Assembly (NCBI RefSeq): GCF_007829885.1
Contig: NZ_VIWW01000001.1
Span: 4,030,001 to 4,094,000, forward strand
Source: Streptomyces brevispora
GTDB lineage: Bacteria; Actinomycetota; Actinomycetes; Streptomycetales; Streptomycetaceae
Length of the DNA: 64,000 bases
Reading direction: 5' to 3'
Shown here piece after piece: positions 7,548-14,367 of this stretch; position 1 is the stretch's first letter, and every line of letters starts with the position of its first letter. The notes under the pieces were generated by a model. That model ran no database searches. It was not told the DNA's origin and saw only the letters and a list, made by a program, of their open reading frames with translations. A program made the position numbers and the translations under genes.

Positions 7548-9188
7548 TCAGATCCCGGCCGCGGCCGCCAGATCCCGCTTGATCCCGGCGAGCAGCTCCG
7601 CACCCCTCGCGCGGGCCGCGGGCAGCTCCTCCGCCGAGGCGACCGGCACCACGACCTCCAGGTAGCACTTGAGCTTCGGCTCGGTGCCGCTCGGGCGGAC
7701 GATCACCCGGGCACCCTCCAGGTGGTAGCGGAGCCCGTCCGTGGGCGGCAGTTGCGCGGTGCCGTGCGACAGGTCCTCGGCCGCGGTGACGGCGAGGCCG
7801 GCGAGCGCGGTCGGCGGCTGCTCGCGCAGGCGGCGCATGGCGTCCGCGATGACGGACAGGTCCTCGACCCGGACCGACAACTGGTCGGTTGCGTGCAGCC
7901 CGTGCTCGACCGCGAGGTCGTCCAGCAGGTCGGGCAGCGTACGGCCCCGCTCCTTGAGCACGGAGGCGAGTTCGGCGACGAGGAGGGCGGCCGTGATGCC
8001 GTCCTTGTCGCGGACGCCGTCCGGGTCGACGCAGTAGCCGAGCGCCTCCTCGTAGCCGTACCGCAGACCGTCCACCCGGGCGATCCACTTGAAGCCGGTC
8101 AGCGTCTCCTCGTAGCCCAGTCCCGCCTTCTCGGCGATCCGGCCGAGGAGCGAGGACGACACGATCGACTCGGCGAGTACGCCGGTGACACCCCGACGGA
8201 CGAGGTGCGCGGCGAGCAGCGCGCCGACCTCGTCGCCGCGCAGCATCCGCCAGCCGCCGTCGGCGTCCGGGTCCGGGACGGCGACGGCGCAGCGGTCGGC
8301 GTCCGGGTCGTTGGCGATGATGATGTCGGGGTCCGAGCGGCGTGCGGTGGCGAAGGCGAGATCCATCGCGCCGGGCTCCTCCGGGTTGGGGAAGGCCACG
8401 GTGGGGAACGCGGGGTCCGGCTCGGCCTGCTCGGCGACGAGGACCGGGGCGGGGAAACCGGCCCGGTCGAAGGCCGCGGTGAGCACGGACGTGCCGACGC
8501 CGTGCATCGCTGTGTAGACGACACGGGCGGTACGCGGCGATCCGGCGTCGAGCACGGTGTCCGTACGCTCCAGATAGGCGTCCAGCACCTCGTCGCCGAG
8601 GGTCTCCCAGCCGCTGTCGGGGCGGGGAACGGTGTCCAGCGGGCCGACCGCGGCGATCGCGGCGGCGATCTCACCGTCCGCCGGGGGGACGATCTGCGAG
8701 CCGTCGCCGAGGTAGACCTTGTAGCCGTTGTCGCGCGGCGGGTTGTGGCTCGCGGTCACCTCGACGCCCGCGACGGCGCCCAGATGCCGTATGGCGTACG
8801 CGAGTACGGGGGTGGGGAGCGGGCGGGGGAGCACCGCCGCCCGCAGACCGGCGCCGGTCATCACGGCCGCGGTGTCGCGGGCGAAGTCGGCGGACTTGTA
8901 GCGGGCGTCGTAGCCGACGACGACGAGGCCGCCGGCGTGCCCCTGGTCCTTCAGGTACGCGGCGAGCCCGGCGGCGGCGCGGATGACGACGGCGCGGTTC
9001 ATCCGCATCGGCCCGGCGCCCAGCTCACCGCGCAGCCCCGCGGTACCGAACTGGAGGGTGCCGGCGAAGCGGCCGGCGAGCTCGTCGAGGTCCTCGGTCT
9101 CGATGAGCTTGGCCAGCTCGTCGCGGGTGTCGGGGTCCGGGTCCTCGGCGAGCCAGCTCCTGGCCCGGGCGATGAGGTCCTGCTGCAC
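7548..9188 (-). CDS. Phosphohexomutase family protein, probable phosphopentomutase
   Basis: This 546-residue protein is an alpha-D-phosphohexomutase. It has the phosphoserine loop TASHNPPRDNGYK (about residues 140-152), the metal loop NDPDADR (about residues 300-306), the sugar-binding loop YEEALGY and the phosphate loop RPSGTEPKLK near the C-terminus. Such genes are usually annotated phosphomannomutase or phosphoglucomutase. Here it follows the purine nucleoside phosphorylase gene by 71 bp in the same operon, and no DeoB-type gene is in the window. I therefore infer conversion of (deoxy)ribose-1-phosphate to the 5-phosphate, like the PGM2/PmmB relatives next to deoD in mycobacteria. The start is a GTG with GGAAAGG about 8 nt upstream. 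Confidence 0.88.
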   Translation of the reverse strand: MQQDLIARARSWLAEDPDPDTRDELAKLIETEDLDELAGRFAGTLQFGTAGLRGELGAGPMRMNRAVVIRAAAGLAAYLKDQGHAGGLVVVGYDARYKSADFARDTAAVMTGAGLRAAVLPRPLPTPVLAYAIRHLGAVAGVEVTASHNPPRDNGYKVYLGDGSQIVPPADGEIAAAIAAVGPLDTVPRPDSGWETLGDEVLDAYLERTDTVLDAGSPRTARVVYTAMHGVGTSVLTAAFDRAGFPAPVLVAEQAEPDPAFPTVAFPNPEEPGAMDLAFATARRSDPDIIIANDPDADRCAVAVPDPDADGGWRMLRGDEVGALLAAHLVRRGVTGVLAESIVSSSLLGRIAEKAGLGYEETLTGFKWIARVDGLRYGYEEALGYCVDPDGVRDKDGITAALLVAELASVLKERGRTLPDLLDDLAVEHGLHATDQLSVRVEDLSVIADAMRRLREQPPTALAGLAVTAAEDLSHGTAQLPPTDGLRYHLEGARVIVRPSGTEPKLKCYLEVVVPVASAEELPAARARGAELLAGIKRDLAAAAGI

Positions 9189-9199
9189 GGTGGTCCGCC

Positions 9200-9245
9200 T
9201 TTCCGGGGTGAAGCTGTCGTGTGTGGTGGGGCTCCGCCCCGGAAA
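9200..9245 (-). promoter_or_regulatory. Intergenic hairpin overlapping the mutase ribosome-binding site
   Basis: TTTCCGGGG (9200-9208) is exactly complementary to CCCCGGAAA (9237-9245). On the transcribed strand the 3' arm contains the GGAAAGG Shine-Dalgarno sequence of the downstream mutase gene. If the stem forms, initiation would be masked, which may lower mutase output relative to the phosphorylase. A smaller GGGG/CCCC stem is nested inside. Confidence 0.4.
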
Positions 9246-9259
9246 CGGGTGGGCCCGGG

Positions 9260-10084
9260 TCAGATGCGGTCGAGCAGACGGGCCAGCAGCGAGCCCATCC
9301 GGGTCGCCGAGTCGCGTCCGGCCTGAAGCACCTCTTCGTGGTTGAGCGGCTCGCCGCTCAGCCCCGCCGCCAGATTCGTCACCAGCGAGATGCCCAGCAC
9401 CTCCGCCCCCGCCTCGCGGGCCGCGATCGCCTCCAGCACGGTGGACATGCCGACCAGGTCGCCGCCCATCGTGCGGACCATGTTGATCTCGGCCGGCGTC
9501 TCGTAGTGCGGGCCGGGGAACTGCACGTACACGCCCTCTTCGAGGGTCTCGTCGACCTCCTTGCACAGCGCCCGCAGCCGCGGCGAGTACAGGTCGGTGA
9601 GGTCGACGAAGTTGGCGCCGATGATCGGCGACGCCGCCGTGAGGTTGATGTGGTCGCTGATCAGGACCGGCTGCCCGGGGCGCATGCCGTCGCGCAGCCC
9701 GCCGCAGCCGTTCGTCAGCACAACCGTCCTGCAGCCCGCTGCGACCGCGGTACGCACCCCGTGCGCCACGGCGGCGACGCCGAGGCCCTCGTAGAAGTGC
9801 GTACGGCCGAGGAAGACCAGGGCGCGCTTCTCGCCTATCCGGTACGAGCGGATCGTGCCGCCGTGGCCCTGGACGGCGGGGGCCGGGAATCCCGGCAGGT
9901 CGGTCACCGGGAACTCGGCCTCCGGAGTGCCGAGCGCATCGCCCGCGGGTGCCCAGCCGGAGCCCATCACGAGTGCGACGTCGTGGGTCTCGGCACCGGT
10001 GAGCTCGCGCAGGCGGGCGGCGGCGTCGGTGGCGGCGGCGCGCGGGTCGCCCTGGATGTGGTCCGGAATAACTGATGCGTTCAC
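9260..10084 (-). CDS. deoD: Purine nucleoside phosphorylase (trimeric PNP type)
   Basis: PNP splits purine (deoxy)nucleosides with phosphate into base and (deoxy)ribose-1-phosphate in the cytoplasm. Motifs of the trimeric, human-like class are visible: ALVMGSGWAP (phosphate loop), VFLGRTHFYEG, VVLTNGCGGL, YVQFPGPHYETPAEI, DLVGMSTVLEAIAAREAG and SLVTNLAAGLSGEPLNHEEV. The 274-residue length is standard. In actinobacteria this gene is called deoD although it is not of the hexameric E. coli type. The start is a GTG 7 nt after a TACGCT -10 element with no Shine-Dalgarno sequence, so the mRNA is probably leaderless. The operator shared with deoC lies just upstream. Confidence 0.94.
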   Translation of the reverse strand: MNASVIPDHIQGDPRAAATDAAARLRELTGAETHDVALVMGSGWAPAGDALGTPEAEFPVTDLPGFPAPAVQGHGGTIRSYRIGEKRALVFLGRTHFYEGLGVAAVAHGVRTAVAAGCRTVVLTNGCGGLRDGMRPGQPVLISDHINLTAASPIIGANFVDLTDLYSPRLRALCKEVDETLEEGVYVQFPGPHYETPAEINMVRTMGGDLVGMSTVLEAIAAREAGAEVLGISLVTNLAAGLSGEPLNHEEVLQAGRDSATRMGSLLARLLDRI

Positions 10085-10090
10085 GCGGAT

Positions 10091-10135
10091 GAGCGTAACC
10101 GCTGATTCCCTACGCGCGTAGATGGCCCCGTACAG
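10091..10135 (-). promoter_or_regulatory. deoD promoter with CTACGCGCGTAG operator
   Basis: The perfect palindrome CTACGCGCGTAG (10110-10121) is identical to that upstream of deoC and is again followed on the plus strand by GTACAG. On the minus strand it overlaps the expected -35 position, and TACGCT ends 7 nt before the GTG start. Two identical 12-mers in front of functionally linked genes make chance unlikely and point to one regulon. Confidence 0.6.
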
Positions 10136-10230
10136 AGTCCTGGGGCATCCGTTCGTGCTTTCCCACAGCGTTCCGGCGGCGATCCCGCGGCGATCCTGAG
10201 GAAAGGGCAGCTCAGAGGGGCTGTCCGGGC

Positions 10231-10668
10231 TCAGCAGGGGCGCTTGCGGAGCTCCATCGCGTAGTCGTGCGGTGCGCCCGCGGAATCGGCGGCATCCGCG
10301 ATCTCGCCGAGGTAGCGGGCAGACGGCAGGCCGCCCTCGTAACCGTTCAGCACATACATCCAGGCCGGCTCCTCGCCGTCCAGGGTGTGCACCCGGACGC
10401 GCATCCGCCGGTAGATGTCGAGGCCGACACCCTCCCACCGGTCCATGGAGTCCTCGTCCATCGGCGCCAGGTCGTACAGGGCGACGAAGACCTGGGAGCG
10501 CGGCGCCTCCACGACCGTGGCCAGCGCGCCTTCCCAGCCCATCTGCTCACCGCCGAACGTCAGCCGCCAGTCGTTCAGCCAGCCGGTGCCGCGCAGCGGC
10601 GAGTGCGGTGCGCGGCGCGTCATCAGCCGCGCGTCGAGGTTGCCGGCGTATGCGGCGTAGAGCGACAT
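10231..10668 (-). CDS. Gamma-glutamylcyclotransferase-fold protein
   Basis: This 145-residue protein begins MSLYAAYAGNLD and contains the fold signature of the GGCT/AIG2-like family: YAAYAGNL near the N-terminus, GWRL-like LNDWRLTFGG, and a conserved acidic residue in DMDRWEGV-type sequence (here EDSMDRWEGVGLDIYRRMRV). Members cyclise gamma-glutamyl amines or release 5-oxoproline; the substrate here is unknown. The ATG was chosen from the conserved MSLYAAYAGN start; in-frame sequence upstream is low-complexity. It is divergent from lpdA with an unusually long 319-bp gap. Confidence 0.82.
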   Translation of the reverse strand: MSLYAAYAGNLDARLMTRRAPHSPLRGTGWLNDWRLTFGGEQMGWEGALATVVEAPRSQVFVALYDLAPMDEDSMDRWEGVGLDIYRRMRVRVHTLDGEEPAWMYVLNGYEGGLPSARYLGEIADAADSAGAPHDYAMELRKRPC

Positions 10669-10987
10669 GGGGTCGAGGGTACGGGAGGTGGCCCCGGGGA
10701 GGTCGATTCCTGTGAGGAAGACCCCCGACCGGGGGTCCGGCCGAGGGTCCGGCCGGGGTACCGGGCGGGAGTCCGACCGGGGCCCCGCACGGGGCCGCGC
10801 GGGGCTCCGGCGCCAGGATTCGCGGGCCCCGCCCGGAAGGCCCGGTGCACGTATGGAGGGCCCCGGGGCGAAGCACCTTGGCGCGTGCGGGACAATGAAG
10901 TACGTACTGCATTCCCCCGGGGCGACCCCCCGGACCCCGGCCGGGACAGCAGACGGCCGTGGGACGAGAAACGCGAGGCGGACTTTC
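10669..10987. other. 319-bp gap between gamma-glutamylcyclotransferase and lpdA genes
   Basis: The left two thirds are very GC-rich degenerate repeats built on GGTCCGGCC and GACCGGGG blocks, with several short self-complementary stretches. The right third holds a 20-bp palindrome and a GACAAT -10-like hexamer. I see no gene here. Confidence 0.5.
10894..10913. promoter_or_regulatory. 20-bp palindrome upstream of lpdA
   Basis: AATGAAGTACGTACTGCATT reads the same on both strands except for one base pair per arm (18 of 20 positions match). It directly follows and overlaps a GACAAT hexamer that could be a -10 element, so a dimeric repressor bound here would block lpdA transcription. The cognate regulator is unknown. 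Confidence 0.5.
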
Positions 10988-12427
10988 GTGACCCGGATCG
11001 TGATCATCGGCGGCGGACCCGGCGGGTACGAGGCGGCATTGGTGGGCGCCCAGCTCGGCGCGGAGGTGACCGTCGTCGACTGCGACGGCCTCGGCGGCGC
11101 GTCCGTGCTCACCGACTGCGTGCCCTCGAAGACCCTGATCGCGACGGCAGAGGTGATGACCACCTTCGACTCCTCGTATGAAGAGCTGGGCATCATCGTC
11201 GCGGACGACACGCCGCACATGGAACAGGCGGCGCGCGTGGTCGGCGTCGACCTGGGCAAGGTCAACCGACGGGTGAAGCGCCTGGCGCTCGCCCAGTCCC
11301 ACGACATCACCGCCTCCGTCACCCGTGCGGGTGCGCGGGTGATGCGCGGACGCGGCCGTCTGGAGGGACTCCAGGCCGCCGACGGTTCCCGCCAGGTCGT
11401 GGTGACCGCTGCCGACGGCACGGAGGAGACGCTCCTGGCCGACGCCGTGCTGATCGCGACCGGCGGCCACCCCCGGGAGATCCCGGACGCGCTCCCCGAC
11501 GGTGAGCGGATCCTGAACTGGACCCAGGTCTACGACCTCGACGAGCTCCCCGATGAGCTCATCGTGGTCGGCTCGGGTGTCACGGGTGCGGAGTTCGCCG
11601 GCGCCTACCAGGCCCTCGGCTCCCGCGTCACCCTCGTCTCGTCCCGGGACCGGGTGCTGCCGGGCGAGGACCCGGACGCGGCCGCCGTCCTGGAGGACGT
11701 CTTCCGGCGCCGCGGCATGAACGTGATGGCCCGCTCCCGCGCCCAGTCCGCCAAGCGCGTCGGAGACCGCGTCGAGGTCACCCTCGCCGACGGCCGGGTC
11801 ATCTCCGGCTCGCACTGCCTGATGGCGGTCGGCGCGATCCCGAACAGCGCGGGCATGGGCCTGGAGGAGGCCGGGGTCCGGCTCAAGGACTCGGGCCACA
11901 TCTGGACCGACAAGGTCTCCCGCACCAGCGCCCCGGGTGTCTACGCGGCCGGTGACGTCACCGGGATCTTCGCGCTGGCCTCGGTCGCCGCGATGCAGGG
12001 CCGGATCGCGATGTACCACTTCCTCGGCGACGCGGTGACGCCGCTGAACCTGAAGACGGTCTCCTCGAACGTCTTCACCGACCCGGAGATCGCCACGGTC
12101 GGCTACAGCCAGTCCGACGTCGACAGTGGCAAGATCGACGCCCGCGTCGTCAAGCTGCCGCTGCTGCGCAACCCGCGCGCCAAGATGCAGGGCATCCGGG
12201 ACGGTTTCGTCAAGATACTGTGCCGGCCCGGCACCGGCATCGTGGTCGGCGGCTGTGTCGTCGCACCGCGGGCGAGCGAGCTGATCCACCCCATCTCGAT
12301 CGCGGTCGACAACAATCTGACGGTGGAACAGATCGCAAACGCCTTCACTGTGTATCCGTCCCTGTCGGGATCGATCGCGGAAGTGGCCCGTCAGTTGCAC
12401 ACCCGTAAGCAGGCGGGCGAGGCGTAG
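10988..12427 (+). CDS. lpdA: NAD(P)H-quinone dehydrogenase, LpdA type
   Basis: This 479-residue flavoprotein belongs to the pyridine nucleotide disulfide oxidoreductase fold. It has an FAD site (VIIGGGPGGYEAALVGA at the N-terminus), a second dinucleotide site (LIVVGSGVTGAEFAGAY, about residues 195-211), the FAD motif GVYAAGDVTG, and the dimerisation domain from about residue 345. The usual redox pair CxxxxC is reduced to a single cysteine (LTDCVPSK), as in Mycobacterium tuberculosis LpdA, which reduces quinones rather than lipoamide. The GTG start was chosen because it opens the FAD motif and follows a GAGG sequence; an upstream in-frame ATG would add a poorly conserved leader and lies in the operator palindrome. 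A hairpin terminator follows. Confidence 0.9.
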   Translation: MTRIVIIGGGPGGYEAALVGAQLGAEVTVVDCDGLGGASVLTDCVPSKTLIATAEVMTTFDSSYEELGIIVADDTPHMEQAARVVGVDLGKVNRRVKRLALAQSHDITASVTRAGARVMRGRGRLEGLQAADGSRQVVVTAADGTEETLLADAVLIATGGHPREIPDALPDGERILNWTQVYDLDELPDELIVVGSGVTGAEFAGAYQALGSRVTLVSSRDRVLPGEDPDAAAVLEDVFRRRGMNVMARSRAQSAKRVGDRVEVTLADGRVISGSHCLMAVGAIPNSAGMGLEEAGVRLKDSGHIWTDKVSRTSAPGVYAAGDVTGIFALASVAAMQGRIAMYHFLGDAVTPLNLKTVSSNVFTDPEIATVGYSQSDVDSGKIDARVVKLPLLRNPRAKMQGIRDGFVKILCRPGTGIVVGGCVVAPRASELIHPISIAVDNNLTVEQIANAFTVYPSLSGSIAEVARQLHTRKQAGEA

Positions 12428-12508
12428 AACGTCTCCGGGAGCCCCGCATTCCCCGGTAACTCCCGGCAACTCGGGCGGGCCGACGGCCGTCCGCGATCAG
12501 TAGGGAAC

Positions 12509-12546
12509 AACAACGGGGCCGCCTATACCACTTGGCGGCCCCTTGT
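12509..12546 (+). terminator. lpdA terminator
   Basis: GGGGCCGCC (12515-12523) pairs with GGCGGCCCC (12534-12542) around a 10-nt loop. The flanking ACAAC/TTGT extends the stem with one bulge, and T-rich sequence follows. Confidence 0.8.
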
Positions 12547-12578
12547 ATGTACAACTTCTGTTATTCGGCGCAAACTGC

Positions 12579-12614
12579 TGAAAACTCTCGGGCAGTCACG
12601 TTACTGTCAGTTTC
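12579..12614 (+). promoter_or_regulatory. Promoter for a leaderless DeoR-family mRNA
   Basis: TGAAAA (12579-12584), 17 nt, TACTGT (12602-12607), then 7 nt to the GTG start codon. There is no Shine-Dalgarno sequence, so transcription probably begins at the start codon. Confidence 0.5.
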
Positions 12615-13577
12615 GTGTTCGCTGCAGAACGTCGTCAGTTGATCCTCGAAATGGTGCGTGCCAACGGGGCGGTATCGCTCCGTGAGCTCGCCCGCGTCGT
12701 CCAGACCTCCGAAGTGACCGTACGGCGGGACGTGCGGGCACTGGAGGCAGAAGGACTCCTCGACCGCCGGCACGGCGGTGCGGTCTTGCCGGGCGGTTTT
12801 ACGCGGGAGTCCGGCTTTCCGCAGAAATCCCATCTCGCCACCGCGGAGAAGACGGCCATCGCCGATCTGGCCGCCGGTCTCGTCGAAGAGGGCGAGGCCA
12901 TCGTGGTCGGCGCCGGTACGACCACGCAGGAGCTGGCCCGCCGGCTCGCGAGGGTCCCCGGTCTGACCGTGGTCACCAATTCGCTGCTGGTCGCCCAGGC
13001 GTTGGCCCATGCCAACCGGGTGGAAGTGGTGATGACCGGGGGCACCCTGCGCGGTTCCAACTACGCCCTGGTGGGCAGTGGGGCCGAGCAGTCCCTCCAG
13101 GGGCTGCGGGTCTCGCGCGCCTTCCTGTCCGGGAGCGGGCTCACCGCCGAACGCGGCCTCTCCACGTCCAACATGCTCTCCGCGAGCGTGGACCGGGCGC
13201 TGGTGCAGGCGGCGGGTGAGGTGGTGGTCCTGGCGGACCACACCAAGCTCGGCACCGACACCATGTTCCAGACCGTGCCGACGGACCTCATCACCCGTCT
13301 GGTGACGGACGAACCGGCCGCGCACGACGACCGTGCCGCGGCGGAGCTGCAGGCCCTGGCGGACCAAGGCGTGCAGATCGCGGTGGCCGGCGCCGGAGGT
13401 GCCCCGGCTCCGGCCGGCTCCGCGCCGCCCGGCCGGACCAACCGCCGCGACATGCCCCTGCCGGGGCAGCGGCGGACGCACAGCGGCGGGCCGCAGCAGT
13501 TGCGCGGTACGGCGCCGGTGCTGGCGGAGCAGGGGCAGGGGGACCGGGCACGGGTGGCGGACCTGCGCCGCCGGTGA
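12615..13577 (+). CDS. DeoR/GlpR-family transcriptional regulator
   Basis: This 320-residue regulator has the N-terminal DeoR helix-turn-helix (MFAAERRQLILEMVRANGAVSLRELARVVQTSEVTVRRDVRALEAEGLL) and the GGAV linker. The DeoRC sugar-phosphate sensor domain follows, with GEAIVVGAGTTTQELAR, LTVVTNSLLVA, VVMTGGTLR, and VVVLADHTKLG near residue 215. The last 70 residues are Pro/Gly/Arg rich and probably disordered. Family members sense phosphorylated sugars, so it could control the deo operons, but its own upstream region lacks the CTACGCGCGTAG palindrome. It converges with a TetR gene. The GTG start probably lies at the mRNA 5' end. Confidence 0.88.
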   Translation: MFAAERRQLILEMVRANGAVSLRELARVVQTSEVTVRRDVRALEAEGLLDRRHGGAVLPGGFTRESGFPQKSHLATAEKTAIADLAAGLVEEGEAIVVGAGTTTQELARRLARVPGLTVVTNSLLVAQALAHANRVEVVMTGGTLRGSNYALVGSGAEQSLQGLRVSRAFLSGSGLTAERGLSTSNMLSASVDRALVQAAGEVVVLADHTKLGTDTMFQTVPTDLITRLVTDEPAAHDDRAAAELQALADQGVQIAVAGAGGAPAPAGSAPPGRTNRRDMPLPGQRRTHSGGPQQLRGTAPVLAEQGQGDRARVADLRRR

Positions 13578-13579
13578 TG

Positions 13580-13610
13580 ATCCGGCCTCGCCGGCGTTCG
13601 AGGCGCGGAG
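13580..13610. repeat. REP-like palindromic unit
   Basis: GCCTCG (13586-13591) and CGAGGC (13600-13605) flank CCGGCGTT. The pattern 'CTC - GCCGGCGTT - GAGGCGCGG' is the type of small palindrome scattered between convergent genes in Streptomyces; related units cluster at 45842-46002. It may act as a terminator for the two convergent genes here. Confidence 0.5.
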
Positions 13611-13625
13611 CCCCGGGGGCGGGCG

Positions 13626-14213
13626 TCAGCCCGTCGCCCGCAACCCCTGCAACGTCAGCGTCAGCAGCCGCCCCGCCAGTTCCGGATCGCCCGGCGACTG
13701 CTCCGCGGCCAGCGCGATCGCGTTCGTGAGCTGCATCAGGTCGTCGATGGACACATCGGCCCGCACCGCCCCGCCCGCCTGCGCACGGGCCAGCAGCACC
13801 GAACCCGCCTCGCGCAGCGGCACATTGCACCGGGACAGCGCCGAAGTCTCGTCCCGGCACGTCGACATGAGCGCCTGGGCCAGCCCCCGGTACTCACCCG
13901 CATGAGTGATGATCGCGCCCAGCCACTCCACCAGCCCGTCGCACGGCCGCTCCGTCCCGGCCAGTTCGCGGGAGCGGGCGATCAGGTCGGCCACCGCCTC
14001 CTGGAAGACGGCGCTCATCAGCGCGTGCCGGGTCGGGAAGTGCCGGTACAGCGTGCCGATCCCCACCCCCGCACATCGCGCGACATCCTCCAGGGACGCC
14101 GTCGTGCCGTGTTCCGCGAAGGCGGTACGGGCCTCGGTCAGCAGCCGGTCGTAATTGCGGCGCGCGTCGGCACGCATGGGCCGGGCCGGTGTCCCCGCCG
14201 TGCTCGTCGCCAT
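13626..14213 (-). CDS. TetR-family transcriptional regulator
   Basis: This 195-residue protein has an N-terminal TetR helix-turn-helix: NYDRLLTEARTAFAEHG, then TTASLEDVARCAGVGIGTLYRHFPTRHAL (about residues 30-65). A divergent all-alpha ligand domain with NVPL and SIDDLMQLTNAIALA follows, typical of SbtR-type regulators. The ATG preceding ATSTAGTPARPMRADARRNYDRLL was chosen; in-frame codons further up run through the palindrome at 14308-14345. Its ligand and targets are unknown. A 38-bp near-palindrome lies 95 bp upstream of its start and could be its operator. Confidence 0.87.
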   Translation of the reverse strand: MATSTAGTPARPMRADARRNYDRLLTEARTAFAEHGTTASLEDVARCAGVGIGTLYRHFPTRHALMSAVFQEAVADLIARSRELAGTERPCDGLVEWLGAIITHAGEYRGLAQALMSTCRDETSALSRCNVPLREAGSVLLARAQAGGAVRADVSIDDLMQLTNAIALAAEQSPGDPELAGRLLTLTLQGLRATG

Positions 14214-14307
14214 CACGCAGTCCTCCCTGAATCCGCCGCAGGTGTCCAGGATGCCATCGCCCGTCCGGCGCAGTACGCCGGAGGCGGTGTCACGGCGCCC
14301 CATGACC

Positions 14308-14345
14308 GGCGCCCCCGTCACGTCGTACGACATGACAGGGGCGCC
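14308..14345. promoter_or_regulatory. 38-bp near-perfect palindrome (operator or terminator)
   Basis: GGCGCCCCCGTCACGTCGT is followed without a gap by its complement, with two mismatches in 19 pairs; the core is GTCGTACGAC. It lies 23 nt beyond the accA2 stop codon and 95 bp upstream of the TetR start, so it may terminate accA2 transcription, serve as a TetR operator, or both. A hairpin without a loop is less ideal for a terminator, which slightly favours protein binding. Confidence 0.6.
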
Positions 14346-14367
14346 GGCGGAACGGGTGGAGCGGGGG

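Noticed and set aside
10667..10987. N-terminal extension of LpdA starting at the ATG near 10895 (MKYVLHSP...)
   Set aside because: That ATG lies within the palindrome, the extension is low-complexity, and the GTG at 10988 opens the FAD-binding motif as in M. tuberculosis LpdA.
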